Shown one piece after another: positions 57,282-64,000 of a stretch of DNA of 64,000 nucleotides. The stretch's first letter is position 1. Each line of letters opens with the position of its first letter. Below the pieces are notes generated by a model that did no database searches, was not told where the DNA came from, and was given only the letters and a program-made list of their open reading frames with translations. The stretch spans positions 8,375,012 to 8,439,011 of the forward strand of contig JAJEKV010000046.1 of assembly GCA_021234155.1 (NCBI GenBank). Direction: 5' to 3'. Made by a program: the position numbers and the translations under genes. This DNA is from Isoetes taiwanensis (taxonomy: Eukaryota; Streptophyta; Lycopodiopsida; Isoetales; Isoetaceae).

Positions 57282-58922
57282 TTACTTGGCACATATTGGC
57301 AGCCAATAGAAGAGCAAGTCTGAGCTCGGTTTGGGAGGGAGCAGTTTCTTCCATAAGGTATCAACATGCCTCAAATATAGTCCGAACAGACCAGGATGAA
57401 AGAACTGGTGGTACTTACGAGACTCCACGGGTATGAAGTGAGAAAGAATCCTGGGTTTTGGGGACAATCAGCCCTGAAAACACAATTAAAAAAAAGGGCA
57501 GCCAAAGGAACAGTAAACTTACATAAAATATGAGCCGACCGACTCCTCGTTCACCCAAGAAGCACCCACTTTCTCTGGATTGTCAGTACCCGGGTGCTCG
57601 AATGCTGCTGCATCTTCCTTGCTTATCACAAACTCACCCATCCGAGCTGATCCCCAAAACCACAAGGGGCTCTTTAGGTGCAGTGGCCAGAGACAACAAT
57701 ATGACAAACCTTCAGGAAGTTCTGACCTGCTAGATTTCACTTTTCTTTTCTTGGCAGATAGGAACATGGTGTGCAGGTCTTCAACTTTCTGCAAGAAATC
57801 AGGATTGAGCACAAAATCAGCTTCTAAGGTGAGGACGGTTCTAACCCACGGCTTTCTTGGCTTCTGGGCTATCAGGTATAAGATGAAGAGGCATTTGGCG
57901 TAGTGGGGAGTCCGGATCCTTTACACTAGAACTCTCGGTACCTTCAACCGGGGGAGGTCTTCATTGAGCATTAATGCTCAACCCGGTACATCTATTTGAA
58001 AGCTTAGTTCTGGGTTCCGTGGGCTGGTAATGCACTCTCCTCGCTACATCTTCACTAGATTCCGACCCATCATGTCTTTGGATTTGTCAAAATACCATGT
58101 CTTCTCCAAAAGTTTGGTTGCGGCTCATCCATGCGGGGATGCCATATTGGCATCCAACTCCCTCTCGTGCCATTGTTCTTCTGTGCAATCAAAAGCATAA
58201 GACTCTTTGATATTCTTCTTGTACAGAGCTATTTTAGTGTTCTTGGATCTGTCCCATTCCAAAGCCCTCCTTTGCACATAATCCTCGGCATATTTCTTCA
58301 CCTCCAAATCCTTCTCTGTGCCATCGGGCATGTCCACAAGTAGGGCATATGCAATTGCTTTTGAATCTGCCTGTGCCCTTCTCAAGAACTGGCTCCTGTT
58401 TACCTTCCACCTGTGAACCGGATCCAGCCTATACTTCTGAACATATTGGCTCAGGTCCCGGCCTGGCCTCCTCCTGTGCTTAACTTGCTCCTGCATTCTC
58501 CTGCCCCAAGCTGCCCGCTCAACCTCCACAACCAGCCCATGCCTTCTCTTCAAATGCTCCTCCAGTCTAGCCCTCTTCCTCCCGTTCCACCCACAATCAT
58601 CAGAGAGGCAACACCATTTGCTTCTTTTCTTACTGTAAAAAAAACCCCTTTCCCGGGCCTGATCATCCACCTCGGAATCTGCCTGATGCATGGGTTGTTG
58701 GGCCTCGGTTTCCAAAGACTTTTTTGAAGCCTTCTTGAGCTTCCTCAGAGAAGCAGGATGCTTGGAATCGACCTCACTTTGGATTTTTGCTGCTGCCCCC
58801 GATTCCTTCAAATCCCTCAAAGCTGCTGGTAGCTCTTCCACATTAGGCAAGAAAGCTTCATCTCCATCTGAACTCTGGGGCGAATCCGACAAATCCGACC
58901 TACTTGCCTCGCTCATAGACAT
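57282..58922 (-). pseudogene. MULE-borne C2H2-type zinc-finger gene, minus strand
   Basis: From ATG at 58922-58920 the minus strand is open for 265 codons. It has an acidic, Ser-rich N-terminus, then CCLSDDCGWNGRKRARLEEHLKRRH-type sequence at about residues 110-133 (C-x4-C-x12-H-x3-H), then basic helices (HRRRPGRDLSQYVQKYRL). TGA at 58125-58127 ends it. The same frame continues without any indel to 57519, broken only by about four stops, through ADFVLNPDFLQKVEDLHTM and VISKEDAAAFEHPGTD. TTTTAT|GTAAGT and TTTTCAG then suggest an intron leading to a block with HQFFHPGLFGLYLRHVDTLW. I do not recognise the family. It may be a DNA-binding accessory protein of the MULE or a captured host gene. Confidence 0.6.
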
Positions 58923-59217
58923 TTCTTCAAAGAATAGCGGTTGCAGCGTCCGAACTTCGCCATAGCCCTAATCGATGCTTGATATGGAGCCCCTGTTTAC
59001 GCTTGAAGCCGAGAGATATCGAAATCGAGTTCTTCCTTTTCCCCAATTTTTGGCCTACTGCATGCAGAGCCTAATGGTTTGGACATAGGAATTGATTGGC
59101 ACAGTTTCGCCACCCCAGAAAGAATGATTGCCACATATTGCCTGATTAATCATGGCTTATAGGAGGGCATATTAACCCATGATTTTCGTGGATGCATTGT
59201 CGAAGATTTTAAGTGCA

Positions 59218-60352
59218 ACCATGGCCACATTAACCCATCATGGCCACATTAACCCATGGCCACATAAACCCATGACCCTATGACCCTATGACCACATTAA
59301 CCCTATGGCCACATTAACCCTAGGGCCACATTAACCCATGACCCTATGACCTATGGCCACATTAACCATATGGCCACATTAACCCTAGGGCCACATTAAC
59401 CCATGACCCTATGACCCTATGGCCACATTAACCCCACGAGCCTTTGGCCACATTAACCCTATGGCCACATTAACCCAAGGGTTAAAAGCATGTTAGGGTG
59501 TCCCTTAAAAAGTATTATTTAGTGACCAAAAAGGTACCTAAAAAGGTAGCCAGGACTGGGTACTGGGTACCTGTATAATATCTCAATATAAGGTATGTTT
59601 TAGAACTTTTTATATATATATTGGTCTCCGATAGCATTATCTTTATCTTAACTTTGAATATTATCATGTCCTTGACTTTTTTTTTTTGATTTTTGTATTA
59701 GTTTTAATGAAAAGAAAAATGAGAAAGTACCCAGTTCAGAAGTACCTAGTGTATGTACTTTTGCAGGTTCCAAAAGTGGTACACCCTAACATGCTTTTAC
59801 CCCAAGGCCACATTAACCCATGGCCACATAAACCCATGGCCACATTAACCATTGGCCACATTAACCATGGCCACATTAACACAGTGTCCACATTAACCCA
59901 TTGGCCACATTAAACCATTGGCCACATTAACCCATTGCCCACATTAACCCTTTGGCCACATTAACCACGATGGGTTAATGTGGCCATGGCTTAATGTGGC
60001 GAATGGTTAAAGTGGCCAGTTTAGGCCATGGCTACATTAAACCATGGCCACATTAACCTATGGCCACATTAAACCATAGTGGTTAATGTGGCCACCTTAA
60101 GTCATGGCTACATTAACCATGGCCACATTAAACGATAATGGTTAATGTGACCACTTTAGCCCATGGCCACATTAACCCTAAGTGTTAGTGGCTTTTCCTT
60201 TAAAGTGTGCTACCATGGTATAAAGTGTGGTATTCAATGGTTGGCACATGACCACACTAACCTATTGCCACATTAATCTATGGCCACATTAACCCATGGC
60301 CACATTAACCCATGGCCACCTTAACCCATTTTGGTTAATGTGGCCACTGTAG
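59218..60352 (+). repeat. GGCCACATTAACC motif array, right
   Basis: Some 40 copies of GGCCACATTAAC(C), mostly in this orientation with some inverted GTTAATGTGGCC, separated by short variable linkers such as CATGACCCTATG. A motif-free gap of about 340 bases (59480-59805) splits it. It is the same core as the 44-bp array but without regular spacing. Confidence 0.93.
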
Positions 60353-60453
60353 TTTAGTCAACATACAATTACAACAGTAATAGAGTTCAATAGTATGATA
60401 TAATATATTTCAAAGGTAATACAAGGCTAATGGTAATTCAATCCGAAACAACT

Positions 60454-61056
60454 TCAGTCCTGCATGGCCTCTGCCTGGACGCTCTCGACGGTAACTTCAG
60501 GCACAGATATGGACTCCCACCACAACATGTGGTCGAGGACTTCGCAAAGACTTGCATCAAACCCCTGCAGCACATCTTCGATGAGACGCTTCTTCTCCAA
60601 CTTGCGTCTCTCATACAGTTTAACAAAACAGGGCTTCAGAGTGTTGCCCTGCCACAGGAAGTCCAAAGCCAGCAATTTCTTCAATGCCTTGGCTTGGATA
60701 ATGCGCATTTTCAACTCAGCTATCATTGCTCCGTCTGTCGGCCTATCATTGTCATCTATGTAATGCCGGGGCTGGTTCAAGTTGATCTCACCTTTGTCCA
60801 CTCTCTCTGTATAAATAAAACGTGTAGGTACAATCAAATCACAACCACAAATAAGCAATTCATATGAAGGAAAAAAAAGCAGATGCTCACTTGTAAATGT
60901 GTGGATACTGTTATCCTCTGCAAGAATTGTTCCAACGTCCTCCTGAAGCCAATTCAAGTGAACCACGACATCTTCAATAGTGTGAACATTGGGGACACTG
61001 CACTCAGCAAGCTGTTGCCTGGTCCTCACCATGTTTCTTCGATTGCTTGATCTCAA
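60454..61056 (-). CDS. Unidentified MULE-borne ORF, minus strand
   Basis: A 200-codon ORF; the better start is the ATG at 61032-61030 (MVRTRQQLAECSVPNVHTIE). A possible 84-base in-frame intron runs from GTGAGC (60890) to TATACAG (60807). Without it the protein loses the hydrophobic FFPSYELLICGCDLIV segment and reads smoothly from IHTFT to RVDKGEINLNQPRHYI. The C-terminus has a helical basic stretch (KLYERRKLEKKRLIEDVLQG). I do not recognise the family. It lies just inside the right inverted repeat, with the motif array at its 3' side, and is probably an accessory gene. Confidence 0.55.
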   Translation of the reverse strand: MRSSNRRNMVRTRQQLAECSVPNVHTIEDVVVHLNWLQEDVGTILAEDNSIHTFTSEHLLFFPSYELLICGCDLIVPTRFIYTERVDKGEINLNQPRHYIDDNDRPTDGAMIAELKMRIIQAKALKKLLALDFLWQGNTLKPCFVKLYERRKLEKKRLIEDVLQGFDASLCEVLDHMLWWESISVPEVTVESVQAEAMQD

Positions 61057-61339
61057 CTAAATTGAAACCCAATGAATTGCCTTAAACCCTAACCCACGAC
61101 ATCCCATATATACCCTAAACCCATGACCGTTGTAGTGACCGTTGTGGTGGACATTTTGAAAATCTATGGCCACATTAATCCCCTCGATTGATGGCCACAT
61201 TAACCATGGGTGACCATGTGACATTACCTGAAATGGAAGTGAAATAAAATCGTCTAGTTCGCTTGGTATGGCAACGTACGTGGCCGGGCCGTTGAAGTTG
61301 AAGGGACAGAAAGCGATGATATGACTGCAGGACAGAAAT

Positions 61340-61588
61340 GATTCGGTTCAAGGGACTTCTGCAGGTACGGTTGGCAGGTTGCAGTTAATGCGGATTTGGC
61401 ATGGCATGGCAAGTAGCATGGGATATCCCACATGGCTGCTCTCGCATGGCATCCTGCCCCATGAATGGGTTAATGTGGCGAGAACCCATGGCCATCAATC
61501 GGATGGATGGCGGGCATGGCAACGTAGTGGTTGATAACGGGAAATCTGGCCACATTAACCAGATCCCGCTTGAGATATACGGACTTCC
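61340..61588 (-). repeat. Right terminal inverted repeat of the MULE
   Basis: Reverse complement of the left repeat: the outer 57 bases are identical, the inner part diverged and indel-rich. It contains GGCCACATTAACC and GGTTAATGTGGC motifs. Confidence 0.92.
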
Positions 61589-61598
61589 AAAAGCCAAG
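61589..61598. other. MULE target-site duplication, right copy
   Basis: AAAAGCCAAG, identical to 39278-39287. Confidence 0.93.
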
Positions 61599-61750
61599 AG
61601 CCCGCCACCAAACCCTGAAACCAAACGACCCAGCAGAAACCGACAGCAGAATAGCCTAAGCGTTAACCACTTGCAAATGCGTGGTGGTCAGAGGGGACAA
61701 ACCAAAGGGGTTCATACCCAAGTCGGCACCCAAACAGAAATCGAAGGGAA

Positions 61751-61936
61751 GGGGAAAATTGGGCCCGACTGTAGGAAAGGAAGACGGAGATGCTAAGAGG
61801 CTGATGAAGAAGGAAATGGGCGTCCAAGAACTAAATAGGAATCTAGGAAACTGCCAGCATAACTAACCCTAACTGCATCGTACTTCTAGAATTATGTTTT
61901 CCTTCTATTCGGTGAAACGAAGGAAAACATCATTTC
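61751..61936 (+). repeat. 185-bp direct repeat, copy 2
   Basis: Matches 36421-36605 with one extra A near the start. Unlike copy 1 it is not followed by the LELLCEYTDKNA coding piece. Confidence 0.95.
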
Positions 61937-64000
61937 CTATTGTGCAGCAATAGTGCCCATAAAAGCTACTATTTAGATTCCATGTCTACTACACAAAATG
62001 CTTAAGGAATACATGCAATCTAGCATGATGCTGAGATGTTCCCTGTGTATGTCAATGCAAATAAATGGCTCTCTAAACAACTACACCTTATTTGTTCCGT
62101 TTGCCATAAATGACTTTTCACAGCAGTCGTTGGAAATCCACCAATTTGTAAGTCCATACCTGATTGATATTAGATCTATTTCCTTAGAAATCCATTAGAA
62201 GCTTACCAAATGAACGACCCCAAGTTTAATTTATGATCGGCTCTATTTTGTGCTATAAAATTGGATTTTTTATGGCTTGTCTGTCACTCCGAGGTCTGGT
62301 GATGGGAGAAGAAGACCGGAATGCCAAGGATGAATTGAAATCTATGCGCATGCAACCTGTTCTTCAAGGATTCATTCGTCTACTACAAAACAAAACATCC
62401 ACTCTACGATTAAACATCGTTAAAATTCCAATTCCTATTTAATGTGTAAAAACTGATCTTGTCATTGAGAAGCAGTATATCGACCATGAATTTGCTCAGG
62501 TTAGATGGCCATTTTGAATCTGCAGAAGCATAGGGTAAACCATAAAACCTGATGAGTGCCAGCTCTCATATTATAATGATATCTAGCAAGATCATTGAAT
62601 GATATCTTACTAAACTGGTGGTAAAAAAAAGAGCAACATCTGAGCAAATGCATATTGCCTGAATAAAATCTGAACTGGGCAACATAAGCTAGAAGATGGA
62701 TCTCAGAAATAGACCTTGCAAATAAGAAACGATAGTCCTAGACATTGTTGCAAGCCTAGCAAAGTAGAGAAAAAAGAATCAGGTAAGTACAAAAGCAAAG
62801 GCCAAGGTAATTTTCGTAGATAAACTTGCCGACATACCTAAAGGAGATATGTCTCAGAATCACCGGCCTCATGATCACAATGGCAGTTACAACAATCTAT
62901 GCATGGACAGACCTGCTACCTATTATAATTTAAACTTCGAGATGCATTTGGGTTAGAAATGGAAATGATGAGCAATGTGGATCTGTCATGAATAGAAACC
63001 TGCTTAAATGCCTGCCTAAGAAACAGAAACAGAATGGTCTATTCCCATGCATTATAGCCAAGTTCAGTCCCAATCTTGCACCACCTACTCCACTATGAAA
63101 AGACAATACAAACCCATAATCCCTATAACCTGCACCATCATCTCGTCGTCATTTATAAGCATTCAGCAAGAAAGTAAATCAGCAAGAAAGTAAATCTAAG
63201 ATACACACAAAATCTAAGATGTGCACCGCTAAAAAAAAGGATGTTCATTAAATTATGCATCTACTGTTTTAGCTATATTTATTATGACAAAATATAATGA
63301 TGACGATGGTAATACGCCACACATTTTGCAAAAAAAACCAAAGACCAACATTTGCAAGGAAGCAGTAAAGGTCATATAAATAATGGCTCTGAGATACCAT
63401 TGTTGCATTTGCAAGGCCATGTAGCCAACAAAAAAAAACAACATCAATTTGCAGATTCCAATTCTATCCACAACATTCAGAGAAATGACAAAACAAAATA
63501 CCTGATCTAAATGCCATAGATGCATTTGCCTTGTGGCCAAAAAAGAAAGAAAATAAACCTTGTATCATGATAGATCGGCATGATACATGCTCTCCTATTA
63601 TAATACACTTGCACTGGTGAAAGCAATGCCATCCACATGCAATTTATACTCCAAGCAACAGCAACACTTGCACTGGTGAAAGCAATGCCCTTGATCCACA
63701 TGCAATTTGTACTTGAAGCCGCACTACAATATATAAAGCAAACTGGTGTAAAGCTCATCTTCAGATGTGCACCCTATAAACACAATGCAAACAATGATTT
63801 TATGTTGTATGTCCTCATATCAGGCCGTCTAAGTAAAATTTCATGCCAATATCTCAAAAAATTGAAAAATCTTGACCTGGAGAATGCTTGTTAGAAAATA
63901 GGGCATAACTGGATTTGTTGCATTTTCTAAACATGAGCTTCTGGATTCTTAAGCCGGGTGGCTATGCAAAAGCTTTGTTCATTTAAGCTTGTGCGCTTCA
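61937..64000. other. AT-rich gene-free stretch
   Basis: No supported ORF. A partial tandem (ACACTTGCACTGGTGAAAGC ... ATCCACATGCAATTT) repeats at 63605-63650 and 63664-63713, and CAGCAAGAAAGTAAAT is doubled near 63167-63198. Confidence 0.5.

Larger units (their letters stand above)
39288..61588 (+). mobile_element. Mutator-like transposon (MULE), 22.3 kb with nested chromovirus
   Basis: Ends GGAAGTCCGTATATCTCAAG and its reverse complement lie inside an exact 10-bp duplication. The terminal inverted repeats extend about 250 bases; the outer 57 are identical and the rest diverged. Inside are a plus-strand transposase gene, two minus-strand genes (57.3-58.9 and 60.4-61.0 kb) and three arrays of GTTAATGTGGCC. 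Removing chromovirus B and its duplication leaves about 9.1 kb, large for a MULE but plausible for an autonomous one with accessory genes, as MuDR has mudrB. No other stretch of the window shows the GTTAATGTGGCC motif. Confidence 0.92.

Noticed and set aside
55963-60352. Regular repeat arrays as CRISPR
   Set aside because: Spacers between motifs are themselves repeated or trivial, no cas genes are present, and the context is a eukaryotic transposon.

Overview
The window looks like repeat-rich nuclear DNA of a land plant. Nearly every coding trace belongs to a transposable element: two related Ty3/gypsy chromoviruses, one Ty1/copia element, two LINEs, a Mutator-like DNA transposon (MULE) and two Helitron 3' ends. 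A decayed fragment resembling the ciliary protein HYDIN (36.6-37.9 kb) suggests a plant with flagellated sperm (bryophyte, lycophyte, fern or similar) rather than a flowering plant. That is an inference from one pseudogene.

Layout. 1-9594: minus-strand LTR element A, with its 3' LTR cut by the window edge. It is inserted into a minus-strand gag gene (9595-10192). 10501-14390: plus-strand LINE with two in-frame stops and an A-rich tail. 14.4-20.6 kb: no gene seen. 20.6-27.8 kb: badly decayed plus-strand LINE split by a complete minus-strand copia element (20793-26063). 27.8-36.4 kb: AT-rich, no gene, two convergent Helitron 3' ends at 33930 and 34780. 36.4-39.3 kb: HYDIN-like remnants and a small minus-strand coiled-coil ORF. 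39288-61588: a 22.3-kb MULE with about 250-bp terminal inverted repeats and a 10-bp target duplication. It carries a transposase with a SWIM zinc finger, two minus-strand accessory genes and arrays of the motif GTTAATGTGGCC. Its transposase gene is split by chromovirus B (41459-54628), which has LTRs, a 5-bp target duplication, tRNA-iMet-type primer site, polypurine tract, gag, protease, RT, RNase H, integrase and chromodomain. 61.6-64.0 kb: no gene.

Main discovery. Both gypsy elements contain a histone H3-like coding sequence between the primer-binding site and gag. In element B (43664-44747) it starts with the exact H3 tail Met-ARTKQTARK, has a long charged extension, and ends in an H3 histone fold ([22 protein letters not shown]). 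Element A (7506-7718, minus) keeps only the C-terminal half. The two share changes from canonical H3 (LVG to LVQ, IQLA to I/M-HLA), so the H3 gene was probably in their common ancestor. A chromovirus with a chromodomain integrase and its own H3-type protein would be an unusual chromatin-directed system.

Caution. Within the copia and gypsy elements, differences between paired LTRs cluster at CAG/CTG trinucleotides, and broken frames lie in the same patches. Some frameshifts may be consensus errors at methylated CHG sites rather than real decay.
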